Positions 15,979 through 24,431 are shown, counted from the stretch's first letter. The stretch is 64,000 bases of DNA from QHXW01 sp963768075 (GCA_963768075.1 CAVYHD010000051.1:310001-374000), one strand, 5' to 3'. Numbers and translations: made by a program. The notes: generated from the sequence alone by a model not told the origin.

Positions 15979-16896
15979 CTATACCGGCTTCGTCATGTCT
16001 CTATGGCTGACTTTGGCGCGGTAGCCGGCGTCTGCCAGGTTCTTGCGGATATGGTCCGCCATCATGACCGAGCGGTGGTGGCCGCCCGTGCAGCCGAAAG
16101 CGATGGTCAGGTAGCTTTTGCCTTCGCGAATGTAGTGGGGCAGCAGATAGACCAGCAGCTCGGAGATGCGGTCGATGAACTCGATGGTCTGCGGGAATGA
16201 ACGGATATACCGCGCCACAGTCGGATGGCGGCCTGTGAGTTTTTTAAAACGCGGGATGTAATTCGGGTTGGGCAGAAAACGGACATCGAACACCAGGTCG
16301 CTATCGGGGGGAACTCCGTGCCGGTAGCCGAAGCTGGTGACATAGACCATGATCTTTTGCTCTTCGTGCTCGCCGACGAACTTCTCGCGGATGAAATCGC
16401 GCAGCTCATGCACCGTGAACTTTGACGTATTGATACTCAGATCCGCCAGCTTGCGGATGGGCGCGAGCAGCCGGCGCTCCTGCTGGATGCTCTTGCTGAT
16501 GGATTGATCGGTGCCGAGCGGATGCGGGCGGCGGGTCTCGCTGAAACGGCGCACGATGGTGTCGTCATCCGCCTCCATGAAGATCAGGCGCGTGGGAATC
16601 TCGCGGCGGATACGGGCGAAGAGCTCTGGGAAGCGCGTCAGGCCCTGACCCTCGCGGATGTCCACAACCAGCGCGGCGAAGCGGATGGAAGCGGAATCAC
16701 GCGTCAGCTCGGCGAACTTGGGGATGAGGCCGATCGGCAGATTGTCGACCGAATAATAGCCGAGATCTTCGAAGACTTTGAGTACGGAACCTTTGCCCGA
16801 CCCGCTGAGGCCGGTGATGATCACCAACTCGGCGCTGGGCGCGGCACTTTTGTCGCCGGCGCGGCGCCGCGGGTGGTCCAAGCTCTTACGGGCCAT
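15979..16896 (-). CDS. rapZ: RapZ-type nucleotide-binding protein (RNase adapter family)
   Basis: The product has 305 residues. The P-loop GLSGSGKGS lies near residue 29, followed by FEDLGYYSVDNLP, the hallmark of the RapZ/YvcJ family. Further family motifs are RRFSETRRPHPL, the C-terminal YVTSFGYRHGVPPDSDLVFDV, and IAFGCTGGHHRSVMMA. In enterobacteria RapZ steers RNase E to the GlmZ small RNA; in Firmicutes the family binds nucleotides and affects cell wall and competence. Which role holds here is unknown. It lies 6 bases after hpf and downstream of rpoN, the same neighbourhood as in proteobacteria, but ptsN and hprK are absent. Confidence 0.93.
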   Translation of the reverse strand: MARKSLDHPRRRAGDKSAAPSAELVIITGLSGSGKGSVLKVFEDLGYYSVDNLPIGLIPKFAELTRDSASIRFAALVVDIREGQGLTRFPELFARIRREIPTRLIFMEADDDTIVRRFSETRRPHPLGTDQSISKSIQQERRLLAPIRKLADLSINTSKFTVHELRDFIREKFVGEHEEQKIMVYVTSFGYRHGVPPDSDLVFDVRFLPNPNYIPRFKKLTGRHPTVARYIRSFPQTIEFIDRISELLVYLLPHYIREGKSYLTIAFGCTGGHHRSVMMADHIRKNLADAGYRAKVSHRDMTKPV

Positions 16897-16902
16897 CCGG
16901 CG

Positions 16903-17445
16903 TCAGGCTTCCACCAAATCGAAGTTGCCGTCCCGGCGGCGCACCAGAACCGCCAAGCGGTCAGTCTCCGCGTCGCGGTAGACCAGGTAGTCGCGTTTGC
17001 TCTCCATTTCGAGAAGCGCTTCATCCAGCGTCATCGGTTTGCGGCGCTGGTGATGATTAATGCGGAAAATCTTTTTCTCTTCCCCGGCGCTCGAAGCTTC
17101 CGGGCCCGAAGCGGCGACGGCCGGCTCGGCGGGCGCCCTTTTCGGCGCACGCTTGGTGTCGCGCCACTTGGCCCGGACCTTGATGGCCTGTTTTTCCAGT
17201 TTCTCGATGGCGGAATGGATGGCGGTAAACAGGTCCGTGTTTTCGCCCAGGCACACCAGCGAATGGTTGTGGTAATTCACGCTGATTTCAACGCGATGCA
17301 GGTGCCGCTCATGGGAAAGCACCACGTGCGCTTCTCGCTCGTCCTTGCCATCCAGCAGCTTGCCGAGCTTGTCAAACTTAGCCTCGATCCTGCGAAGCTG
17401 GGCGGGAGCCAGTTCCACTTGTCTGCCAGTGTAGGTGATTCGCAT
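16903..17445 (-). CDS. hpf: Ribosome hibernation promoting factor, long form
   Basis: The protein has 180 residues. The N-terminal ~95 residues form the S30AE/RaiA domain (MRITYTGRQVELAPAQLRRI, HRVEISVNYHNHSLV, AIHSAIEKLEKQAIKVRAKW). After an Ala-rich linker the C-terminal dimerisation domain follows (KIFRINHHQRRKPMTLDEAL, ESKRDYLVYRDAETDRLAVL). The two-domain form pairs ribosomes into inactive 100S dimers in slow growth. It lies 29 bases after rpoN and 6 before rapZ. Confidence 0.93.
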   Translation of the reverse strand: MRITYTGRQVELAPAQLRRIEAKFDKLGKLLDGKDEREAHVVLSHERHLHRVEISVNYHNHSLVCLGENTDLFTAIHSAIEKLEKQAIKVRAKWRDTKRAPKRAPAEPAVAASGPEASSAGEEKKIFRINHHQRRKPMTLDEALLEMESKRDYLVYRDAETDRLAVLVRRRDGNFDLVEA

Positions 17446-17474
17446 GTATGGACCTCCAGGTTCATCCGGGCCGA

Positions 17475-19076
17475 TTAGTTCCGGGTGCGTCGTTGATGCG
17501 TGGAGGGAATCTTCATGTCCTCGCGGTACTTCGCCACCGTCCGGCGTGTGACCTGAATGCCGGAAGCTTGCAGCATCGCGGTGATCTGCTCGTCGGTCAG
17601 CGGGTGGGCGCTATCTTCCTCCTCGATCATTTTCTTGACGCGCCGCTTTAGCAGCAGCAGCGGCGTTCCGCTTCCCTGTGGCCCCTGGACGGCCTCGGAG
17701 AAGAAGTAACGCAGCTCGAATACTCCCTGCGGCGTGTGCACATACTTGCTGGCAACGGCGCGGCTGACGGTGGAGGGATGCACGCCCACCTCCTCCGCCA
17801 CTTCCTTGATCATCATCGGTTTGAGATAGTCGAGGCCCTGGGCCAAAAAATCGGTCTGGCGGCGCACGATGCTTTCGCAAACCTTGAGGATGGTCTGCTT
17901 CCGCTGCTCGATATTCTTCATCAACTGGATGGCCGATGTGTAGCGCTCGCGAACGTAATCGCGCACGTCCTTGGTTGCGCCCTGGTCGCGATCCAGCATC
18001 TTGCGGTATTGCGAATTCAGGCGCAGCTGCGGGATCTCCTCGTCGTTCATCTGGATGATCCAGTTGTCGCCGTCCTTCGTGAAGTAGACGTCGGGCTCAA
18101 CCACGCGCGCGCCGGGCCCGGAATAACGCAGGCCAGGTCGTGGATTCAGCCGTTTGATGACATGCACGGCGATCTCGATGTGTTCGGCTGGGCGCGCCAG
18201 CACTTTCGCCAATTCCCGCAACTGCCGCGTCTCGACAAGGCGGAGATGGTTGGCCACGATTTGCCAAGCCACGCTGCCCTTGGCGTTGCGGCTCTCAAGC
18301 TGGAGCAGCAGGCACTCCCGCAGGTCGCGCGCGCCCACACCCGCCGGGTCCAGCGATTGCACCGCTCTCAACGCCGCTTCAATCTGCTCCTGGGTGTGCT
18401 CTCCCATGGCGGCGATTTCTTCGAGCGGGGCCGTCAGGTAACCGTCTTCATCCAGATTGCCGATGATGGTTTCCGCGGCATCCCGAATGTCGTCCGCAAT
18501 CACGCTCACACTCAATTGCGAGCGCAGGTGGTCGCCTAACGTGAGGGGAGCGGAAAGAAAAGTTTCGAAGGATGGCTTTTCGACTGACTCCGCCGCCGGG
18601 CTCTTGTAACCCGGGTCCAGGTAGTCGTCGAAGAAGGAGCCGAAGTCGATTTCGTCAAAAGGGTCCGTGGCTGCGGGGGCCTCTTCGGTTGCAGGCAGCG
18701 CGGCATCGAGCGGCACCACGCCATCGGCCATTTCAGTGGCGGCGCCCAGGGGAAGGCTCGCCTCGAGTGCCGTTTCACCGGCAGCGATTTCGGCGGCGCC
18801 GTCGCTTAGGCCATCGGTGCTTTCCAGAATCTGCTGATCGGCGGGCTCGATCCGCTCCGGAGCTTCCAATAGCGGCTGCAACTCCTCGGGTGTGATTTCC
18901 TCGGCGTTATCTTCGGTGGATTCTTCCAGGACCGGGTTGTTGACGATCTCCTGGTTGATCATCTCCTTCAGTTCCAGACGGTTCAACTGCAACACCGTCA
19001 CCATCTGGACCAGGCCGGGGGTGAGAATCTGCTTCTGCGCGACCTTCAACTGGAGTCTGGGCGAAAGCAAGCTCAT
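17475..19076 (-). CDS. rpoN: RNA polymerase sigma-54 factor
   Basis: The product has 533 residues. Region I at the N-terminus is Gln/Leu-rich (LSPRLQLKVAQKQILTPGLV, MVTVLQLNRLELKEMINQEI), followed by a long acidic region II of about 120 residues, then the core-binding domain (GDHLRSQLSVSVIADDIRDA, LDPAGVGARDLRECLLLQLE). The DNA-binding part includes a helix-turn-helix (EVAEEVGVHPSTVSRAV) and the RpoN box (RRTVAKYREDMKIPSTHQRR). It recognises -24/-12 promoters and needs an AAA+ activator; one such activator and one clear sigma-54 promoter lie at the right end of this window. TATCAT sits 9 bases before the start codon, suggesting a leaderless message. It is the first gene of the rpoN-hpf-rapZ-purU group. 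Confidence 0.97.
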   Translation of the reverse strand: MSLLSPRLQLKVAQKQILTPGLVQMVTVLQLNRLELKEMINQEIVNNPVLEESTEDNAEEITPEELQPLLEAPERIEPADQQILESTDGLSDGAAEIAAGETALEASLPLGAATEMADGVVPLDAALPATEEAPAATDPFDEIDFGSFFDDYLDPGYKSPAAESVEKPSFETFLSAPLTLGDHLRSQLSVSVIADDIRDAAETIIGNLDEDGYLTAPLEEIAAMGEHTQEQIEAALRAVQSLDPAGVGARDLRECLLLQLESRNAKGSVAWQIVANHLRLVETRQLRELAKVLARPAEHIEIAVHVIKRLNPRPGLRYSGPGARVVEPDVYFTKDGDNWIIQMNDEEIPQLRLNSQYRKMLDRDQGATKDVRDYVRERYTSAIQLMKNIEQRKQTILKVCESIVRRQTDFLAQGLDYLKPMMIKEVAEEVGVHPSTVSRAVASKYVHTPQGVFELRYFFSEAVQGPQGSGTPLLLLKRRVKKMIEEEDSAHPLTDEQITAMLQASGIQVTRRTVAKYREDMKIPSTHQRRTRN

Positions 19077-19085
19077 CCGACTCTT

Positions 19086-19091
19086 ATGATA
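19086..19091 (-). promoter_or_regulatory. -10 box (TATCAT) before rpoN
   Basis: On the minus strand TATCAT is followed by AAGAGTCGG and then the rpoN ATG. The gap is 9 bases, so transcription would start at or close to the start codon. Confidence 0.4.
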
Positions 19092-19157
19092 ACAAAAGCG
19101 TCGCCGAATCCATTCGGCCCGTCAGTTGCTTGGGAATATAAAAAGCCCGGTTGCGCG

Positions 19158-19472
19158 TTAGCCGAGCAAATCCAGCACAGCTTCCAGTTCGCTGCGCGCG
19201 TGCTGGTCGCCGGCTTCGGTGCTGGTCACGATCCCGCGGCGGTAGAGGTCGCGGGCTTCGTCCGTTCTGCCCAGCTTCTCGAGAGCTTGGCCGGCGTGGT
19301 AATACGCGGCCACGTATTTGGGATTGATTTCGATCAGCTTGCCGTATTCTTCCACGGCCTTTCCGTAGTCGCCGGCGCTCGCATGTGCCATGGCCAAGCC
19401 ATAGCGCGCGAAGCTATCCCTTGGATTTTGCGCGACCATGTTCTTCAAAATGTCCAACCGATTTTCCGGCAT
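19158..19472 (-). CDS. Small TPR-repeat protein
   Basis: A longer frame is open upstream but it is low-complexity and would overlap the divergent gene; ATG 19472 (MPENRLDILKNMVAQNPRDS) is the natural start and gives 104 residues. Three TPR units are visible (FARYGLAMAHASAGDYGKAV, YVAAYYHAGQALEKLGRTD, ARDLYRRGIVTSTEAGDQHA). It is cytoplasmic, with no signal peptide, and probably a small adaptor. Its start is only 20 bases from the divergent GTG 19493. Confidence 0.8.
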   Translation of the reverse strand: MPENRLDILKNMVAQNPRDSFARYGLAMAHASAGDYGKAVEEYGKLIEINPKYVAAYYHAGQALEKLGRTDEARDLYRRGIVTSTEAGDQHARSELEAVLDLLG

Positions 19473-19480
19473 CCCTGTGC

Positions 19481-19486
19481 TACTAT
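19481..19486 (+). promoter_or_regulatory. -10 box (TACTAT, overlapping TATACC) before GTG 19493
   Basis: The box ends 6 bases before the GTG start in the 20-base gap between two divergent genes. This leaves no room for a ribosome-binding site, so a leaderless transcript is likely if the box is used. Confidence 0.35.
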
Positions 19487-19492
19487 ACCTCG

Positions 19493-19900
19493 GTGGCGTG
19501 CCCATTTTTTGAGCCGCTTGAGCGCTGGCGCGAATCCGCGGCGCGCATGCCGTTGGGTGATCTCTGGCGAGGGGTTTGCCGCGCCGGAGCCGCGCCTTTT
19601 GTCCCGGACGACTCCACGCTGAACGAGCTTTGTAACATGGGTTATGCCAAGGGCAGGTGCGCCCGTTACCAGGCGATGGACGCGGGCGATGCTGTGCGCT
19701 TCCTGATCGCCCAGGATCGGGGCGAGTTGATCCGGATCGAGTACGCGGTGGAGCGGGATCATCATCCGCATCGCCTCGGCGCATTCGAATACCAGAAGAC
19801 GCACGGCGCCTTCACGGGCGCGGCGGAAGATCCCGTGTTGGAGCGCCAGGTGCTGGCCTACGTGGCAAGCTACCTGCGGCGCGGGCCGGCGGCGGCTTGA
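19493..19900 (+). CDS. Hypothetical protein with conserved-looking Cys residues
   Basis: The start is taken as GTG 19493 (MACPFFEPLERWRESAARMP), because upstream sequence belongs to the divergent TPR gene. The product has 135 residues. Cys occurs in CPFF at the N-terminus, in WRGVCRAG, and in ELCNMGYAKGRCARY; this spacing could bind a metal or a cluster. The C-terminal half is mixed alpha/beta (IRIEYAVERDHHPHRLGAFE, VLERQVLAYVASYL). I do not recognise the family. It is followed 14 bases later by a hotdog thioesterase gene on the same strand, so the two may be cotranscribed. Confidence 0.65.
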   Translation: MACPFFEPLERWRESAARMPLGDLWRGVCRAGAAPFVPDDSTLNELCNMGYAKGRCARYQAMDAGDAVRFLIAQDRGELIRIEYAVERDHHPHRLGAFEYQKTHGAFTGAAEDPVLERQVLAYVASYLRRGPAAA

Positions 19901-19914
19901 CCGGCTCATCCTCC

Positions 19915-20409
19915 ATGCAGGCTAAACCGGTTCGCGAATCGCAGTCGGAATATTCGGAGCTCGCTCTGCCGAATGACGCCAATGTTCTGGGCCACGTTCT
20001 GGGCGGTAAGGTCATGCACCTGGTGGATTTGGCCGGCGCGCTGGCGGCGTTGCGCCATGCACGCTGCGCGGTCGTCACGGCCTCGGTTGACCACATGAAT
20101 TTTCTGCACCCGGTGCATATCGGGCAGCTCATTCTGCTGCGGTCTTCAGTCAACCGGGTCTTCCACACCTCGATGGAAGTGGGAGTGAAGGTTTGGGTGG
20201 AAGATCTGCGCACCGGTGACCGCCGCCACACATCCTCGGCCTATCTCACGTTTGTGGCGCTCGATGCTGAGGGAAAGCGCACGCCGATCGGTCCGGTAAT
20301 TCCTGAAGGCCCGGAAGAGTGCCGGCGATATGACGAAGCGCTTCAAAGGCGCGAGTACCGGTTGGCTTTGCGCCGCCGGACGAAGGCCGGCTCACATCGC
20401 TGCGAATGA
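19915..20409 (+). CDS. Acyl-CoA thioesterase (hotdog fold)
   Basis: ATG 19915 gives 164 residues (MQAKPVRESQSEYSELALPN); the frame upstream is within the previous gene. The motif LPNDANVLGHVLGGKVMHLVD has the catalytic Asn/Asp region of YciA/acyl-CoA hydrolase hotdog enzymes. It is followed by the helix LAGALAALRHA, then VVTASVDHMNFLHPVHIG and the strand VGVKVWVEDLRTG. These enzymes cleave acyl-CoA to free fatty acid and CoA. The last ~35 residues are basic and probably unstructured. It lies 14 bases after the Cys-containing hypothetical gene. Confidence 0.85.
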   Translation: MQAKPVRESQSEYSELALPNDANVLGHVLGGKVMHLVDLAGALAALRHARCAVVTASVDHMNFLHPVHIGQLILLRSSVNRVFHTSMEVGVKVWVEDLRTGDRRHTSSAYLTFVALDAEGKRTPIGPVIPEGPEECRRYDEALQRREYRLALRRRTKAGSHRCE

Positions 20410-20422
20410 AATCGCGAAACGG

Positions 20423-21289
20423 TTACCGGTTTAGGCCCGGCGGGACGCACAGCACATTGTCGATCAGACGCGTCTTGCCGATCCAGATGGCGCCTGCGAC
20501 GCGTACCGGGCCGCTAACGGAGTCGACAGGCTGCATTTCCTCCGGATCGGCGATCTCCAGGTACTCCACCCGGACCTCGGGATGTTCCGCGAACCCGCGC
20601 GAGACTTCCCGCTTGATTTCGCCGGCGCTGGTCGCGCCACCGGAAATGAGCCTTTCCGCGGCTCGGAGCGCCTGGATCAGTACCGGGGCGCTCTGGCGCT
20701 CCCTTGGCGTCAGATGCTGGTTCCGTGAACTGAGAGCCAGGCCGTCGGCTTCCCGCACTGTCGGCACTTCCACGATGGTTACCGGTACATTCAGGTCCGC
20801 CACCATGCGACGGATGACCGCGAGCTGCTGGGCGTCCTTTTCGCCGAAATAGGCATGGCTGGGCTGCACGATGTTGAGCAGCTTAAGTACGACCGTGGCC
20901 ACCCCGCGAAAGTGGCCCGGCCGGAACTGGCCGCATAGATGATCAGCGACGCGCGTTACTTCGACGAACGCGCGTTGCGTCCGCGGATACATTTCCCCGG
21001 CGGTCGGCGCAAACACAATATCCACGCCGTGGGCGCCGCAAAACTCCGCGTCGGCCACTAGACTGCGCGGATAACGGTCGTAGTCTTCACCGCGGTCGAA
21101 TTGAATCGGGTTGACGAAAACGCTCGCCACGACGCAGGCACATGCAAGGCGGGCGGTTTCGAGCAGCCGGGCGTGCCCGGCATGAAGAGCGCCCATCGTG
21201 GGCACGAATCCAATGGCCTCGCCGGTACGGCGGATGGGATCGACCGCGCGCCTCAAGTCCTCCACGGAACGAAGTATCTGGACGGTCAC
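20423..21289 (-). CDS. panC: Pantoate--beta-alanine ligase
   Basis: The protein has 288 residues from GTG 21289. Family motifs are present: FVPTMGALHAGHARLLETAR with the HxGH nucleotide-binding site, SVFVNPIQFDRGEDYDRYPR, the phosphate-binding FGEKDAQQLAVIRRMVADL, PTVREADGLALSSRNQHLTP, and VEYLEIADPEEMQPV near the end. It joins pantoate and beta-alanine to make pantothenate using ATP. The start overlaps the panB stop by 4 bases (GTGA), so the pair is coupled. Confidence 0.97.
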   Translation of the reverse strand: MTVQILRSVEDLRRAVDPIRRTGEAIGFVPTMGALHAGHARLLETARLACACVVASVFVNPIQFDRGEDYDRYPRSLVADAEFCGAHGVDIVFAPTAGEMYPRTQRAFVEVTRVADHLCGQFRPGHFRGVATVVLKLLNIVQPSHAYFGEKDAQQLAVIRRMVADLNVPVTIVEVPTVREADGLALSSRNQHLTPRERQSAPVLIQALRAAERLISGGATSAGEIKREVSRGFAEHPEVRVEYLEIADPEEMQPVDSVSGPVRVAGAIWIGKTRLIDNVLCVPPGLNR

Positions 21290-22122
21290 TTGCCTGGGCC
21301 ATTACCCGTCGAGCCTCCGGCGTGACGCTCAATCACCGGAAACTTGCCGCACCGGACATCTTCGGCATACTCGCGCGCCGCTTCCACCATCAGTTCGCCC
21401 AGGTTTGCGTACTGCTTGACAAATGACGGCACGAATTCGTCATTTAGACCGAAGGCATCGTAACTGACAAGCACCTGGCCATCGCAGAACGGCCCCGCTC
21501 CAATGCCAATCGTGGGAATACTGAGTTCTTGGGTCACCGTTCGCGCGACTTCGGCGGGGATAGATTCCAGCACGACCGAAAATGCCCCGGCCTGCTCAAT
21601 CGCCCGCGCATCTTCGATGAGTTGATCCGCGTCCTCCTGGCTCCTGGCCTGCATGCGGTAGCCGCTCAACTGATGGACGTGCTGCGGAAGCAGGCCGAGG
21701 TGCCCCATCACCGGAACGCCGGCTTCAACCAGGCGATTGACAACCTCTGCAACCGCGCGTCCACCCTCGAGTTTGACCGCGGCTGCCCCTTGTCGGATAA
21801 GTGTTCCGGCATTGCGAACCGCCTCCGCCGGACTCACCTGATAAGTGAGAAAGGGCATGTCGGCAATCACCAGGGCCCGCCTGGCGCCTCGCGCAACGGC
21901 CTGGGTGTGATGCCCGACCGCGTCCAGAGTTACCGGTAGCGTGGTGTCGTGGCCTTCAATGACCATCCCCAGAGAGTCGCCCACCAGAAAAACGTCGATC
22001 CCGGCGCGATCGAGCAAGCGCGCCATGGTAGCGTCATATACGGTAAGCATGGCGATTTTTTCGCCACGCTCCTTTTTCTGCTGAAGGTCGCGGACACGCA
22101 CGCGCTTAGCGGACTCGGCCAT
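21286..22122 (-). CDS. panB: 3-methyl-2-oxobutanoate hydroxymethyltransferase
   Basis: The protein has 278 residues. Motifs: KIAMLTVYDATMARLLDRAG, VGDSLGMVIEGHDTTLPVTL, ADMPFLTYQVSP, VKLEGG, VMGHLGLLPQHVHQLSGYRM and IPTIGIGAGPFCDGQVLVSYD, which together mark PanB. It is the first committed step of pantothenate synthesis: it adds a hydroxymethyl group from methylene-THF to ketoisovalerate. It is coupled to panC by a 4-base overlap. panD and panE are not in the window. Confidence 0.97.
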   Translation of the reverse strand: MAESAKRVRVRDLQQKKERGEKIAMLTVYDATMARLLDRAGIDVFLVGDSLGMVIEGHDTTLPVTLDAVGHHTQAVARGARRALVIADMPFLTYQVSPAEAVRNAGTLIRQGAAAVKLEGGRAVAEVVNRLVEAGVPVMGHLGLLPQHVHQLSGYRMQARSQEDADQLIEDARAIEQAGAFSVVLESIPAEVARTVTQELSIPTIGIGAGPFCDGQVLVSYDAFGLNDEFVPSFVKQYANLGELMVEAAREYAEDVRCGKFPVIERHAGGSTGNGPGK

Positions 22123-22193
22123 CTTTTTCTATGTTCGCACAGGAAAACCGGGGCTGGAATGAGGGAATGTGCCGGGAATGGCGCGGAGCTGGC

Positions 22194-22502
22194 TTATTGC
22201 TGCTCGTCCTTGTACATGTACTTGATATTGGGCTTGTAAAGCAGCAAATTGGGCTCGCCGTCGCGGTTCACCTTCAAGCAGGATTTGTCATACCATTCGA
22301 TTACGCCGCGCAGTTTCTCGCCGTCGCGAAGCACGAAGACCATCGGAGTCTTGGCCTGCATCTGTTTCACGTAATAGAAATTCTCTGCGTTGGTTTGATC
22401 CGGGGGAACAGGTTTCTTCAACTGGGCGCGTCGTGGAGGGGTGAGCTGTTCCTTGATCTCATTGAACGACGGACGGATGAGTTTTCTATTAACGGACTCC
22501 AC
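22194..22502 (-). CDS. Hfq-like RNA-binding protein (Sm fold)
   Basis: GTG 22502 is preferred because GGAAGG lies 6 bases before it; an upstream TTG at 22523 lacks such a site. The product has 102 residues. An N-terminal tail of about 35 residues is rich in Pro, Lys and Arg. The rest matches the Sm fold of Hfq: AENFYYVKQMQAKTPMVFVL, RDGEKLRGVIEWYDKSCLKV, and a final NLLLYKPNIKYMYK in place of Hfq's Sm2 'VYKHAIST'. The His of YKH is replaced (YKPN), and the usual N-terminal QD..LN helix is altered. It probably forms a hexameric RNA-binding ring, but RNA preference may differ. It is monocistronic, downstream of no obvious partner. Confidence 0.8.
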   Translation of the reverse strand: MESVNRKLIRPSFNEIKEQLTPPRRAQLKKPVPPDQTNAENFYYVKQMQAKTPMVFVLRDGEKLRGVIEWYDKSCLKVNRDGEPNLLLYKPNIKYMYKDEQQ

Positions 22503-22716
22503 TGGGTGCCTTCCTTGATTCAAAGTAATCGGTGATCGTTGAGCTCAATCCGAGAGACGCGCTTACGTGGATTGAGATGTACGACTTGAGAATATAAATA
22601 TCACAACACGGCGGCAGCCGCAACGCGCTGATCTGTGTTGAAACTAACCGTTCCCGGTTACACTGGAACGAAAGGCAGACAGGTCCGAAACCAATCGTTT
22701 CAACGGCCAATGCCAA

Positions 22717-23595
22717 ATGAACCCACCGAGCCTGCATGACAGCGGCGATTCGAAGCCGCGGATAAACATCGGCACGCTGTCCGGGCTCCAATCGCTGCCT
22801 GCCTTCCCGGCGGTAGCGGGCAAATTGCTTGCTGTTATCACCGGGGAAGACCCAGACTTTCGTGAGGTATCTCGCTTGATCCTCACGGACACGGCCTTGT
22901 CCGGCCAGGTGCTCCGTCTTGCCAACTCGTCCTTGTTTGGCTTCCGGCAGGAGGTGAAGAGCATTCTGAGGGCTCTGTGTTTGATGGGCGCAAATCGCGT
23001 CCGGGATATGCTCATCACTGCGGCGCTAAAGGATTACATCGGTTCCGGCTACAAGTCCCTTCTTCGCGATTGCTGGCGCCACAGTGTGGCCACCGCACTT
23101 TGGGTCGAAACGCTTGCTCAATGGTACCGGTTGGATCGGCCGATCGCTTACACCGCCGGCATCCTCCACGACCTCGGGCGTGTTGCGCTGTGCCAACTGG
23201 CGCCGGATGCCTACGCTTTGTATTTGAAGAGGATCGCGGATAGCGCCGGCGAGGATTTTCTAGCAGTGGAGCAGGAGATTTTCGAACTGGATCACTGTCA
23301 GGCCGGGGATCATCTTTCCCGGTTGTGGAAGTTTCAACCTGCCCTCAGTGACATCATCGGCCATCACCATGACCCGATTACTCCCGAGAGCCCTCCCTCT
23401 CGCGCGCTGGTACAAGCAGCCTGCGCCGCGGCGCGCGTGAGCGGATTCCATGCGGCAGGCTCACCACGGAAATGGGATCCCGCGTACATTGCCGATTTGT
23501 TGCCGCCGTCCAGGAGGGGCCCGCCGCGATCCCTGGATGAGATGCGCCTGCAGGTGATCCACGATCTCAATATGATTGAGTGCAGCCTTCTATGA
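22717..23595 (+). CDS. HDOD domain signalling protein
   Basis: The product has 292 residues. The HDOD domain spans most of the protein: GLQSLPAFPAVAGKLLAVIT, VSRLILTDTALSGQVLRLAN, SSLFGFRQEVKSILRALCLM, then DCWRHSVATALWVETLAQWY, TAGILHDLGRVALCQLAPDA, and IIGHHHDP. HD-type residues are retained (WRHS, ILHDLG, GHHHDP), more than in many HDOD proteins, so hydrolase activity is conceivable. It has no receiver or output domain. HDOD proteins act in signalling, often with two-component and c-di-GMP systems. The next gene, a GAF-ANTAR protein, begins about 115 bases downstream. Confidence 0.85.
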   Translation: MNPPSLHDSGDSKPRINIGTLSGLQSLPAFPAVAGKLLAVITGEDPDFREVSRLILTDTALSGQVLRLANSSLFGFRQEVKSILRALCLMGANRVRDMLITAALKDYIGSGYKSLLRDCWRHSVATALWVETLAQWYRLDRPIAYTAGILHDLGRVALCQLAPDAYALYLKRIADSAGEDFLAVEQEIFELDHCQAGDHLSRLWKFQPALSDIIGHHHDPITPESPPSRALVQAACAAARVSGFHAAGSPRKWDPAYIADLLPPSRRGPPRSLDEMRLQVIHDLNMIECSLL

Positions 23596-23711
23596 AGTGG
23601 GGCTGCGGATTCCTGCGCCAGCCGGAAGGCAATTCGCAAAATCGTCGATACCAGCCATAGAAAATTTTGATTGGACCACCTTCCGCCCCCCAAACTACGC
23701 TCGAATTTGGG

Positions 23712-24431
23712 ATGGCTTCACAACTCACTCTCCTGCACCAGATCAGCCGGATCGTCAGCTCCGGCGCCACCCTGGACGAGATGCTGCGTGAGTTGATCCG
23801 GTTGACCGTGAAGGTCACAAGTTGTGACGCCTGTCTTATTTATCTCGCTGAGCCCGGCGGCGATGAGGTGTTGCGCGCCTCCCAGCTTCCCCACGATGCG
23901 GAGATCGGCCACATGCGCATCAAAGCCGGAGAAGGCGTTACGGGGTGGGTGGCGGCGCACAAATCCGTGGTGGCGCTGGACGCAAACGCCTCGGCGGACA
24001 AGCGGTTCAAGAAATTCCCCGGCCTTGTGGAAGACACGTACCACGCCTTCCTCTCCGTGCCTCTCATCAGCCGGGGGGACGTCATCGGAGTCATCAACAT
24101 CCATCACAAGCAACCCCGCGCGCATAGCCCCGAAGAGGTGTCGCTGCTCACCTTTATGGGGGAACAGATGGGCGGCGCGATCGCCAAGTCCACCCTCAAC
24201 GCCGAGAACGTGCGGCTGCAGGAAGAGACGCAGGAGATGAAGCGTCAGCTCGAAATCCGCAAGCTGGTGGAGCGTGCCAAGGGGATTCTCCAGTCCAAGT
24301 ACAAGCTGACCGAAGAGGCCGCGTATTTGCGCCTGCGCAATGAAAGCCGCCGTTTGCGGCGGCCGATGCGCGAACTGGCGGAGGCGATCATCCTCGCCGA
24401 GGACGTTGCCTCCAGGGAGAATAGGAAGTAG
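23712..24431 (+). CDS. GAF-ANTAR protein (candidate RNA-binding antiterminator)
   Basis: The start is ATG 23712 (MASQLTLLHQISRIVSSG), with TTG 23667 as an alternative. The 239-residue product has a GAF domain at about residues 10-155 (CDACLIYLAEPGGDEVLRAS, IKAGEGVTGWVAAHKSVVAL, HAFLSVPLISRGDVIGVINI). A short coiled-coil linker (NVRLQEETQEMKRQLEIRK) leads to an ANTAR domain (LVERAKGILQSKYKLTEEAA, YLRLRNESRRLRRPMRELAE). ANTAR domains bind hairpin pairs in nascent RNA and prevent termination. The GAF domain probably senses a small ligand or redox state. It converges with the receiver-like gene on the other strand, 14 bases away. Confidence 0.88.
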   Translation: MASQLTLLHQISRIVSSGATLDEMLRELIRLTVKVTSCDACLIYLAEPGGDEVLRASQLPHDAEIGHMRIKAGEGVTGWVAAHKSVVALDANASADKRFKKFPGLVEDTYHAFLSVPLISRGDVIGVINIHHKQPRAHSPEEVSLLTFMGEQMGGAIAKSTLNAENVRLQEETQEMKRQLEIRKLVERAKGILQSKYKLTEEAAYLRLRNESRRLRRPMRELAEAIILAEDVASRENRK

